A stretch of 64,000 nt of DNA from Datisca glomerata. Lineage: Eukaryota; Streptophyta; Magnoliopsida; Cucurbitales; Datiscaceae. Of the stretch, positions 1 to 10,006 are shown in pieces (position 1 is the stretch's first letter; every line of letters begins with the position of its first letter). Location: contig QANY01009342.1 in NCBI GenBank assembly GCA_003255025.1, positions 372,001 through 436,000 of the forward strand. Direction: 5' to 3'. The notes under the pieces are model-generated. The model was not told the DNA's origin and ran no database searches. It saw only the letters and a program-made list of their open reading frames with translations. The position numbers and the translations under genes are program-made.

Positions 1-676
1 CACTATAGTATTGAGTTTATCCCTAAAATCTGAAACACCATTATCTAGAATATATACAAATATTTTTCTAATGGCCTAGGTAGTTGAAAGAAGAGGAGAG
101 AATCAGTTGATCAGATCATCAGCTCGCCAATCAAGAGTTGAATTGAGAACACGATTAGTGTTAGAGAGATTTTCTTATCTGATTAAACGTTAATCAAATC
201 TCTAAAAGAATAATCATCACGTTCTTTTAGAGAATCGTCTTATTAAAGTCATTCTCAGTAAATCTCTAGATCTCATGTGTTGAGAACATTTAAAGACAGA
301 AAAAGTGTCTAGCAATATTCTACGTGCCCACATGCACCCTAGTGTGTTAAGGATTGACTTGGAAGATCTTGGTGTGGATCTCTGAGTCTACTGATCGTTG
401 GAACGATTTCGTGGGAACGGAGGATCGATCAGTTCTGCCAACGACACTTGATATAGACTACAATAGATATATGATTCATAATCTTCTATGTTGTAGATTA
501 AACTTATAAATATATAATAGATCCTGGCTGATTGAAAAAAAAGTTTTCAATAAAAAAATTATTTGGTTTTTGCGCAAGTTTTGTTTGATTAAACTATTCA
601 ATTTTGACTAAAAGTTTAAGTTTTTTTAAAAGGCCACACACCTCCACGCTTCGGTTGTGCACGTGCCACAATGACC
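1..676 (+). mobile_element. Copia family A LTR fragment (U5-side part)
   Basis: This stretch matches, in the same orientation, the last third of the intact family A LTR at 28499-30705. Shared blocks include the run around 'gatcgttggaacgatttcg', the 'gattaaacgttaatcaaa' region and the end 'cctccacgcttc...atgacc'. The window starts inside the LTR, so its left limit is unknown. At 676 it stops a few bases short of the expected LTR end and is joined directly to an oppositely oriented family A fragment. No primer-binding site or coding sequence follows. Confidence 0.8.
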
Positions 677-1250
677 ACCTTGGGACCATGGACCTATAAT
701 CTTATTCTCCAATAAACTAGATTATTAATTAAACTCTTTAATTAAATAATATTATTTATTAATTTCATTATTACTCCACTATAAATATGAAATTGCACTC
801 TTAGAGATTATAGAATGTATTTACAGAGTATTCTCAGGTAGTCCATTGATATAATCATTTCATGTAATTATGTCCTCCAATTATTGGTTTGTAAAATAGA
901 GTGGATCAAAATTATTATTTTACCCTTCTAATTATCTCTTTATCCTTAAGTATCATTAATTCACTAATGAATGGCTAATCTATAATCGTATTATAAATTT
1001 GAGTTCAATAATCATTCAGTTCCAGAATTAACACTTAATCTAACCAATATACGATTCGTTAGGAAAGCTTAGAGTGTAAATCTTGTGAGATCATGCTTCT
1101 AGCCATCCATATCACTGAATCTCCGAAATTAAAGTCACTAGTATGTTTTACAACAAACCTTAACGAGTGAATCAAAAGATCCATTAGACATGTATAGGAG
1201 TTCATGAATACTCAAGATTCAGACTGATAAATATGATCATCATATTGAAA
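677..1250 (-). mobile_element. Copia family A LTR fragment (U3-side part, inverted)
   Basis: This block is the reverse complement of the U3-side part of the family A LTR (about 28950-29460 in the intact copy, and parallel to 46570-47110). It includes the 'ccatggacctataatctta' block and the 'taacgagtgaatcaaaaga' block. It abuts the plus-oriented U5 piece at 676, so two halves of the same repeat face opposite ways. Its right edge runs into a family B LTR near 1250. Confidence 0.75.
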
Positions 1251-2570
1251 TCGACTAGTTTTAAAATTAATTAAAAATAAGTTTGAATCACGAACGGTTC
1301 GTGGACGGAATATCAAAAAAAATTTCAATTAACTTATTTAATAAAATTAAATAACTTAAAACCAAACAATGTGTGATTATTCTCCTATACTTTGTATCGG
1401 AGAATTTCAGAACTGACAAAATTCCTTCGAGCGTTCTTCGTGTTCTTTAAGATTCGGGGTTCGAATCACGCACTTGAACTTAAAGAACGATTTGTGAATT
1501 TCGTCCACCAACAACCACCCGTTAATTTTGGAAATATATCTCACGAGAATTTTGTGTAGGAATTTGAGTGTGTGCTCTCAAAATGATTGAAGAAGAAAAA
1601 TAAAAAATTTCTCAATATAATGTTTGGCGGCAACTAGGTGGGAAGGGAAAAACATTTTTCTTCTTTTGCTTTGTTAACAAGCAATTGTTTCTTATCCAAA
1701 TCTATCTGCAATCAGATTGCTATTAGACATTGATAAAATGTAATTTTTAAAATTTATAAATATACCCATATATTTTTAAATTTCTAAAAATTGACCCTAT
1801 ATATTCATTATTGCCGAAAATTACAATATTCCCTAGAGTTTGAGTTTTCTCGAGATTCATCAATCCAATTGATAAATTAATTGATCATTATCAATTATTT
1901 TATTTTTTATTTTTTATTTACTAATTATCCAATAATTAGGAAATAATAAACTAGTTAATCCAATACAAATAATCACACATAACTAATTAAGTAACATCAC
2001 TCATCACATATAGGTGGGGGAAATTTGCTTTGGCACCAAAATACATTTTGATCCAATTTACTTTGTTTCCCTGTTCTTTTTCTCAGGATCTATTTTTGAG
2101 ACCGAATGGACTCACATGAACAAAACTAAGGATTCAAATACCCGATGAATTTATCTCCATAAATTCCCGACCTATTTAATCCTGATGCTGAATCAACTCT
2201 CGATCCATGCGCGCTATATTTTTCTATTGGTGTAAATAAACCTTTTTATTTTCACGGATCACAAAATATTTTAACATAAAACTCATCGTGAATATCAGTA
2301 ACAAGAGTAGAATATAAAATTACCGTAACTCTTTTATTGGTTGTGAATAAGAAAGACATAATAGTGAATTGTTTCGTACAATTTATAAGTCTTAATCAAT
2401 GACTCAATTCATTGAATACCTGACCAGGTTAATTTCTTCACACACTCATCAATAAAGCATAAAATGATATTGTTGCTTTCACAATTGAACTACAAATATC
2501 CATATATGTGAATTACGTAACTTCAACTTAATTGAATTACAATTATTTAAGAATAAATAAAACGGTGTAA
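1251..2570 (-). mobile_element. Copia family B 3' LTR, truncated
   Basis: The sequence aligns with the minus-strand family B LTR at 4306-6129 and with the plus-strand copy at 49555-51370. Shared blocks include the 'cacgaacggttcgtgg' motif, the 'cacatatag...' block and the 'aagaaagacataatagtgaa' block. The LTR end lies near 1250. The U3 start is missing, because similarity fades near 2570. From its position after the B primer-binding site it would be the 3' LTR of the element whose 5' LTR is at 4306-6129. The right limit is approximate. Confidence 0.65.
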
Positions 2571-2743
2571 ATAAATACTGAATCATTTAAGAAAGTATGA
2601 TGCATGATGAAAATACTTAAATATTTAAAAATTCAATAAAAAATATTTCTTCCATGATGTTACGATCAACAATGATAGCTTGTCTCATCTATGGACAACG
2701 TCCAAGCTACCTCATATAGCATCGAGACTCCTCTCATTTGGTT

Positions 2744-2818
2744 AACGCTTCTCAAGATGTCACAACATCTAAACGCTTCTCAAGATGTCACAACATCTAA
2801 ACGCTTCTCAAGATGTCA
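2744..2818. repeat. 28-bp tandem repeat, about 2.7 copies
   Basis: The unit begins 'aacgcttctcaagatgtcac' and repeats at 2744, 2772 and 2800, with the last copy incomplete. Copies are identical by eye. It lies in the leader of the gutted family B Copia element. Confidence 0.9.
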
Positions 2819-3734
2819 CTACTTTAACGTAACCAATTACCAATGGTTTTGGTCACCTTAACCCCATTGACTAGCTCCTATGGGGGATTTTAATGTGCTT
2901 CGGTCTAAGTGTTTAACCAACGTATCATCTTTAAAGGTTACCGTGAACTAACAGCCGTCTAAGCACGGTTCTGCCTCACCACTTCCTTTACAAACTTAAG
3001 CTTCTTAAGTAACTCGATGACTCAAGCTGACACGATTCTCAAGTTTCTCCACTTGAAGAGAGGACCACTAGGGCGGCTCTAAATTATTCCTTGTGCCATG
3101 ATCAAGTTTGCATTGGGGACATTGAGAATGTTTCAACGTAAATTACCCTTCCACTTAGTTTTTGAAAATTGAATTTTTCATTGTTTTTTTTCAAAAATTA
3201 TAAATCTTTATTAAATTAGAAAAACAAGTTTCAAAAATTATAAACTTTTATAAAAATTAAATCTCAATTTAAAATTTATAACTTTTATAAAATTCGCATT
3301 GTATTTAAATTATAACTTATTATAAATTAAACTACAACGATGCATGTATATGCTATATGACATTTTTATATTGGCATATCCCTAACTCTATATGGCATGT
3401 GATATGATGAGCCTCCATATTGGCTCATTTCTCATCACAACCCATAAAAGAATAAAAAATACATTACGACTAATTTATAAACTAACCTTCATGGTGTCTA
3501 TAATTTGCTCACTCTTTTAGGAATCCCACCACATTGTAACTCTTTACAATAGCCCAGTCCCATTTTAAAAATCAATTTTCAATTTAAAATTTAATTTTCT
3601 AACAATTTTTACTTTGATAAACCAATGACCAAGTAAATAAATCAATTTTTTTTAAAAACAATTTATAAAATTAATTCAGATTAATTAGTGTAGAAAAATT
3701 ACACAATTAAATAAAAGTAATTTTTAGAGACTGT

Positions 3735-3940
3735 AGTGGGCAAAACCATAAGATTTCCTAAACCTAAAAGTTTTTAAAACCTTAAAGTTTCCTAAACCAT
3801 AAAATTTCCAAAACCCAATGGTTTCCTAAATCCATAAATTTCTAAAACCCTTAATTTTCCAAAACCCAAAAATTTCTAAAATCTCAATGGTTTCCTAAAT
3901 CCATAGGTTTTCAAAACCCTTAGTTTCCAAAACCCAATTA
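3735..3940. repeat. Degenerate short tandem repeats in retroelement leader
   Basis: Successive phrases such as 'tttccaaaacccaatggttt' and 'cctaaatccataaatttcta' recur with many substitutions at a spacing of roughly 20-30 bases. It resembles a decayed minisatellite. It is not a telomeric array, because the seven-base plant telomere unit does not recur in register. Confidence 0.55.
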
Positions 3941-4291
3941 GAAATCCAATTGTGCAGGGCATGGTGGCAGGCAATAGAGGGTGGCGAAACGGCGGCGACC
4001 AGCGACGGTGGTAGTTTTTTACGGCAACTTTTCAAGGCAGCTACAGATTACATGAAATTTTATAAATATAATTTTTGCAAGAAAAATAAATTACATAAAA
4101 TCATATGCCTCAAATTCGGCGTACATCAATTCTAAAATTGAAAAATACAACGCCTAGAGCCAATAGTTAGGGATTCATTCATAAAGCACATTTAAAATAA
4201 TTTCGAATCTACCATACAAATTATATGTCAATATATCAATATCCAACGATACATGCATTTAATCACAGAAAATGCATAATCAAGAACTCAA

Positions 4292-4303
4292 GGCTCTGAA
4301 CCA
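4292..4303 (-). other. Primer-binding site of family B Copia (initiator tRNA-Met type)
   Basis: On the minus strand it reads TGGTTCAGAGCC, a slightly decayed form of the usual TGGTATCAGAGC. It sits two bases after the LTR end ...CCAACA at 4306. This marks the adjoining LTR (4306-6129) as a 5' LTR. Confidence 0.7.
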
Positions 4304-4305
4304 AT

Positions 4306-6129
4306 TGTTGGATCAGGTTTTAAAATTTAAAAAAATCATTGAACCACGAACGGTTTGTAAGTGGAATATCAAAAAAAATTTTAAAATCAATTTAATCATA
4401 TTAAATATTAGTACTATCCTTACGATCATGCATATTTAGAAGGAGGTAGAAATGATTTATACCTTTTCGTTGCATCAGAGACTTTCTGAATTGGTGGAAA
4501 TGCTTCGCGTTCTTCGATCTTCAAATCCAAGAACTTCAATTAGTCTTTGCATCAATAACCACTCGTTGGATTCAGAAGTATATCTTTAGAGTATGTTTTT
4601 AGGAACTGAGTATGGGCTCTCAAAATAACTGAGGAAGAAAAAAAATTTCTTCTCCTATGATTTCGGCGGCAACAATAAGAGGGAGACGAAGAAACCTGTT
4701 TCTGCTCTGCGTGATTAGGGTAGTGTCAACACACTTAGGAAGGAAATTCTAATGTCACCATTATATAATAATTTATGAAATTTACACATATACCCATATA
4801 TGCCAAATTTTCAAAAATCCACCCCCATATTATTAGCCATTGCAAAAAATTTCGTCATTCCCTCAGAGTCAATGTTGTGCCTCAATTAATTAATTAATTT
4901 CTTTTATTTACTAATTATCTAATAATTAGAAAATAATGAATAAATTAATTTAAACATTAATTAATTATTCTTCACTAATTAAGGGACAACACCCATCACA
5001 TATGAGTTCAAGAAATACACATTGGCCCAAAACACATTTTGGTCCAACTGATGTTGTTTCTTCTATTACTGTCCTCATGAGCTACTCCTGACATCGAATG
5101 GACCCACATGAATAAAGTTATAGAATTCAAATACCCAAAAAATATATCTCTATAAATTTGTGACCTATTTGATCCTGACATCGTACGCTCCACTATAGGT
5201 TTGATACCGAATCAACTCTCGATTCATGCACGCTACATTTTCTGATGGAGTAAATAAACTCTTTTATTTCATGATTCACATAATAGTTTAACATACTATC
5301 CTTCGTGAATATCAGTAACAAGATTGTGATGTAAAATTACCATTTTACTCCTCTTGTTATTATTTTTTTAACTCCTTTATTGACTATGAATAAGAAAGAC
5401 ATAATAGTGAATTGTCTCGTATAATTCACCATGTCTTATTCAATTATTCATTTCATCGAGTACCTGGACAGATTAATTTATTCACACACTCATCAATAAA
5501 TCATAAGGTATTATTGTTGCATTTTGAAATCTAACCACGAATTTCCATATATATGAATCACGCAAATGCAACATAGTTGAATCACGATCATAACAGTTGA
5601 GGTATTGTCCAAAAATTCAAACTCACTCATTTGATGTGTCATAAATCATAATTAACTAGGTCAAGTTTCGTATTCACCTCAAGATTAAGGTAATTATGAA
5701 AATATGCTTTGGTGTAACAATTAGAATTAGAGCTAGATAAATGAATTTTCTCCAAACTAATTTGTTATTAGTCTATTCAACATATTCCATAACATGTCTA
5801 GGTCAACTGTTAGAGTCTCCACTCCCATGCCCTGAGACCGGCATCCTTTGGTTCAACCTAATAGTCATAATCGAACTTGATTGTCATATCGATCCTAAGA
5901 CTATGAATAATATTATAAATTATTTCAGAAGAGTTTGCCTGAAAGACTCATCTGTCTTTACTCTTCTTACGTTGACAATAATTCTAGGACTTGAGTAATT
6001 TATAAACACACTTTAATTAATAGAAAAACTTTCATTTATTCATTAAATTCAATAATATCAAATGTCTGAGAAATAAGTAAATACTCATAAATAGTTACTA
6101 CATCATACTTAATGGATATAATTCTAATA
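4306..6129 (-). mobile_element. Copia family B 5' LTR, near full length (1.8 kb)
   Basis: On the minus strand it starts near 6129 (TATTAGAATTATATCC; the sister copy begins TGTTAGAATT) and ends ...CCAACA at 4306. It aligns along its length with the plus-strand LTR at 49555-51370. It is followed by a primer-binding site, so it is a 5' LTR. Its U3 edge cuts into the integrase frame of an older minus-strand Copia relic (6130-8640), which shows B inserted later. The TG start has become TA, as expected from C-to-T decay on the opposite strand. The frame at 5741-5998 is inside this LTR and is not a gene. Confidence 0.8.
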
Positions 6130-8640
6130 TTATATAATGTACCAGAAGGATGAAGACACAAGTAGCCTTTGTGAGAGGCAGAATAGCCAATGAAGACACA
6201 TAAAGTACTCATGAATTGGAGTTTATTTTGATTGTAAGGTCTAAGGTGGGGGTAGCAAGCACATCCAAAGGGTTTTAAAAAGTCGTAGTTGGGTGATTTG
6301 CCAAATAATTCTTGATATGGAGAAATACCAAAGAGAATGGGTGAGGGAAGTTTGTTCATCAGGTATACAGATGTAAGAAAAACATGCCACCAGAATGAAG
6401 TTGGCATAGAAGCTTGGGACATAAGAGTGAGACCTGTCTCTTTAATATATCGATGCTTTCTCTTTGCCATCTCATTCTGGTTGTGAAAGTGAGGGCAAGA
6501 GTGCCTGATGTTAAAACCATGATTAGCCAAAAATTTAGAAAATACTCTATACTCCCCACCCCAGTCTGATTGGAGGGTCTTTAAGGTGGTGGATAATTGA
6601 TTTTCTGCTAAGCTTTTGAATTGAACAAAGACCTTGAATGCTTTTGATTTAAGCTTGATAGGAAAAACACATGAGTACCTACTGAAATCGTCTAGAAATA
6701 GAATATAGTACATGTATCCTTCAAGTGAAGGTACGGGGGAAGGACCCTAAATGTCCGTGTAAACTAAGTCTGCTGGTTTAGTTGAATTTAACAGGGACTT
6801 TGAGTGGTGTTGACGTTTACCTTGAGGACAGACATTACATGTTGACTTTGAATTGTATGGATCTTGATATTGCATGAGTATAAAATGTGAGGGATAATTT
6901 ATGTACTACGGTGCCCAAGTTTCATAAGCCAAAGATAAAAAATAGTGGAAAAACCAGAATTGAGATTTAGAAGAAGAAATTGAAGCTTTTTCATTCGAAT
7001 TGAAGAACTTACTACATGTAGTAGTATTTACATAGGGTAATTTCCTACTAAGACTAATCTTCATACCATTAGATGAATCAGAACGAGGTAAAGAAGTAGC
7101 ATCATTACAAGCAACAGAATTAACCTTTTGACACTAATTTTGAGAACTAGTAACACTATTTTTTGTAGGTTTATCAGAAAAAGAATTTGTGTCACTGACT
7201 TGACATGTTAATTTTGCCATCATTTGTTCTCCAGGCTTTATCAGTTCATAGAGACCACCTTTAAGCCTCCCTCTGAGAAGAACCTTCTTGGTTGCTTCAT
7301 CCTTGACAAAACAAAAATTAGAATAAAATTCAATGAATAGGGAATTATCTTTAGTTAGCTGTGACAGACTTAAAGGTTCTTTTTATTACTTGGAACTCTA
7401 AGCATGGACTTTAGTTTCAAAATAAAGGATCAATGAGGAACAAGTATAAATTAAGAACCTACACGAGTTATAAAGAGTGACTTACCATCACATACCGCAA
7501 TCTTCTTCTTACCATTGTAATCATGAGATATATGGAAGCTGTTAAGTATGTGCACTGTCCAGGTACCATGAGGGATCATTGTGCATTTCAGAAGAGGTAC
7601 CAATGTAGAAGGAGAGAAAGCACCATTCTGATTGTTTTGAAGTTGGCCAGAACTCGAAGAAGGACTGGAGTTTTGAATTTGTCCATAGCCTCTTTCAAAC
7701 CTATAATAGCATGTAACAACATTGTGCCCTATTCTCCCACAAACTTGACATATCAATCTATTAGTAAACCTTCCACCTATTCCTCTTCTTCCACCAATAA
7801 ATGATCCTCAAAAGTTTTGATTCTGATTAGAACCTCTTCCACCTCTACCATTGGTTGAACTATTTCCATGTCCTCTTTTACCAAAATTACTATAGTAAAA
7901 TTCACAGAAGTATTTTTCAAAATCATTTCAGTTGCAGCATTTAGTCTTTTGATCCTAGTCTCATGACTCATCAACATAGCTTGTACTTCTTCTACAGAAA
8001 TATCTTCAGCTCTTGAAGTTACATTAACTACAACTCAATCGAATTTTATTCCCAATCCATTTTGGTAAAGGTAGGTCTTGTTTGCTAATTAGATTAGATG
8101 CTGCAGGCAATCTATCGACAATGTTTTTCATTTTGCCGCAATAGTCATTGACTGTCCACCTTTCTTCATTTTTTGTAGCATATTCTTCGTTTGCAATATT
8201 CTGGCTTTTAATTAATTTGAGTAACTCTTGTCTAAAGCTTGCCAAAGTTCTCTCGAGTGACTGTATTGAAGGAATATCCTGAGTATTTTTTCAGTCATCG
8301 ACGATCGTAACCAGCTGAGAAGAAATTGGTAATTCCCAATCCATGAAACATATTTGGGGTTATTACTCATGTCCTATCTGTTAATTTTTTAGCTGGTTTA
8401 TCACATAAATCAAATAGGTATTCATCTAATCCATGACCTATTACTGCAGGCATGACTTGGGACTTCCAAAACATGAAATTATTTCTATCAAGTCTGATTA
8501 ATATAGAAGAATTCAGTGTAGAATTTAAGACTTTTGAAGAGACACAGTTAGCACCGAATTGTTCTATGTGTTGGCACTTGATTCAGTCGCCATTGAAGCA
8601 GCTTTGCCAATTCAACATGTGGTTTGATACTAAGAAGAGA
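6130..8640 (-). mobile_element. Copia retrotransposon relic: gag, zinc knuckle and integrase
   Basis: Minus-strand frames read gag first: a UBN2/Retrotran_gag-like stretch around 8000-8500, with MPAVIGHGL just upstream of frame 8024-8245. A CCHC knuckle CQVCGRIGHNVVTC follows near 7730-7750. The integrase core lies at 6130-6713 and contains DDFSRYSCVFPIKLK, the second Asp region QSDWGGEY, and an NQNEMAKRKHRYI segment where the catalytic Glu is expected. Further on are the KPFGCACYPHLRPYNQNK block and FIGYSASHKGYLC. The RT and RNase H parts are missing because a family B LTR replaces the sequence at 6129. Stops and frameshifts occur throughout gag and protease. The gag type resembles short-LTR Ale/Retrofit elements, which is inference. 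The element is inactive. Confidence 0.85.
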
Positions 8641-8843
8641 ACCAGAAACGAGGGCAATCAGAGAGCAAAAAGAAAAAGAAAAGTACTTTTTCCCGTGTAT
8701 TGATTCACCAATATTAATTACAGAAACATTCTCTAAGTATTTATACATAGTTAGAGCTTGAATAAATGATAACCGAAACTAACTGAATCTAACTAAACTA
8801 ACTAAATTAGGAGCCGTTCTTAATCATGTACACTATCATTTAT
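8641..8843 (-). repeat. Probable short 5' LTR of the adjoining Copia relic
   Basis: On the minus strand this roughly 200-bp stretch begins TGATAAATGATAGTG, contains a TATA-like 'tgtataaatactta', and ends just before 'ttagtatcaaaccac', which resembles a decayed tRNA-Met primer site. The gag sequence follows downstream. Size and layout fit the short LTRs of Ale-type Copia elements. No second copy is present in the window to confirm the ends. Confidence 0.45.
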
Positions 8844-9200
8844 CAAACTGATTATATTGATTTAGTTATAAAATTGATCTAAAATCAAATCGACCACCTA
8901 ATGAACACCCCTAATAGCGGTAAAATGAAAACTATATACGATCGATCCTACATCATCACATGTCAACAAAAAATCTACATCAGAAAAAAACTAAAAAAAG
9001 GGAAAAAAAGAAAAGAAAAAGGAACATCCAAGTTAGTATATTTATGCCAAACGACACGTTTACATAGATGAAACCACCAAGCGTCCCTTAAACAACGTCT
9101 TTCCATTTTCCCACTGTTTTGATTTAACTGTACACTAAAATTACCATTTCTACTGCTTCTCTTTTTCTAACAGAATCACTATTTTTCTTCTCCTCTTTGA
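8844..9200. other. Intergenic, downstream side of the ATL gene
   Basis: No reading frame or repeat is recognised here. It includes an A-rich stretch around 8980-9020. It should contain the 3' untranslated region of the minus-strand ATL gene, but no canonical AATAAA signal stands out on that strand near the stop codon. Confidence 0.5.
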
Positions 9201-9972
9201 CTAAACGCTCCATATTCTCTTCAATGACAAACCTCCGTTTCCTGCTGATTTGTACCCATTATTCCTGGTTGAACCCGTACCCCTGCCCGTTTCCTCCATA
9301 CCTTTGTCACTCTCCCTCCTCATTTCCATCACCTCAGCCATACCCACCACTTCCAATGGCTTCCTCTGACACCAAACCGGCAACAATTCGTTCCCCGATG
9401 GAATCTCCGGCCGACCCATTTCATCGTTACGCCCCAAAATGGCTGGCGGCTCATTCGCTTCTAATTGGTTCACTATTATGATGATATGGTCAGCATTTTG
9501 TGGTTGGATTTGAGAATCGGGCCTGTTAACAGGGGCTCTACAGAGTGGGCAACTGGAGTGGGATTGAAACCACATGTCGATGCATTCGACGTGGAAGGCG
9601 TGGTTGCATTTTGGCAAAAGACGTCCGCGGTCGCCGGCATCGAATTCCGATAAGCAGACGGCGCATTCTAGCAGATGCGATTTGGTGGGTGGGTGGAGGA
9701 AGGTGGGGAGGGATTTGAGAACAGAGAGGTCGAGGGCTTGGTGTGAGAGAGGAGTGGCGGCGGCGGCGGCGGATATGTTGGGTCGGTTCGAGAGAGAGAA
9801 AAGGCGCCGGGTTCGGTTGCGACGGTAGAAGCACCACCGGGCGTAGCTGTGGAACAGAGCAATAACGACTACAATTAGAAAGAGGATGATAACAGAGCAG
9901 AGCATTATTTTGCCGTTGAGGGCGTAGTTGTTGGGGTTTCCATTGCTTTGAGTTCTATTTTTACTGTAATCC

Positions 9973-9974
<2 letters not shown>
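9201..9974 (-). CDS. ATL-family RING-H2 finger E3 ubiquitin ligase
   Basis: The single exon encodes 257 residues. A hydrophobic segment at about residues 23-43 ([15 protein letters not shown]...) gives a membrane anchor. Basic residues follow at about 46-57, then a GLD-like motif ([13 protein letters not shown], about 80-92). The RING-H2 finger has C104, C107, C123, H125, H128, C131, C142 and C145, with exact C3H2C3 spacing, W135, and a Pro inside the last CPLC. This order (TM, GLD, RING-H2) defines plant ATL ligases, which pass ubiquitin from an E2 to substrates at membranes, often in defence or hormone responses. The C-terminal third is low complexity and unassigned. I start at 9974 (MDYSKNR...). 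An in-frame upstream ATG at 10055 would add 27 residues, mostly a Ser-Leu run encoded by a CT microsatellite that is more likely 5' UTR. The ATL subgroup and target are unknown. Confidence 0.92.

Positions 9975-10005
<31 letters not shown>
9975..10005. repeat. (GA/CT)n microsatellite next to the ATL start codon
   Basis: An uninterrupted GA dinucleotide run on the plus strand (CT in the sense of the ATL gene) lies immediately upstream of the chosen ATG. Pyrimidine-rich CT tracts are common in plant 5' untranslated regions and core promoters. Its length is probably variable between individuals. Confidence 0.9.

Positions 10006-10006
<1 letters not shown>

Larger units (their letters stand above)
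2571..4291 (-). mobile_element. Copia family B internal leader, no coding capacity left
   Basis: This interval lies between two minus-strand B LTRs and begins, on the minus strand, at a primer-binding site (4292-4303). It holds no gag or pol reading frame, so the element appears to have lost its coding region. It contains a 28-bp tandem repeat (2744-2818), degenerate 'ccaaaaccc/ttcctaaa' repeats (about 3735-3940) and a short GC-rich patch (about 3955-4020). The small open frame at 3950-4135 has no recognisable domain and I do not treat it as a gene. Confidence 0.55.

Noticed and set aside
2744..2818. CRISPR-like array
   Set aside because: The units are contiguous with no spacers, and the host is a plant nucleus.
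3735..3940. Interstitial telomere repeats
   Set aside because: The aaaccc-type words are not in a regular seven-base register; this is a decayed repeat of another kind.
5741..5998. 85-codon plus-strand frame
   Set aside because: Lies entirely within the family B LTR, and its counterpart in the other LTR copy is not conserved as a frame.
9465..9862. Several open frames overlapping the ATL gene on both strands
   Set aside because: They are shadow frames of the GC-rich RING coding sequence and have no domain of their own.
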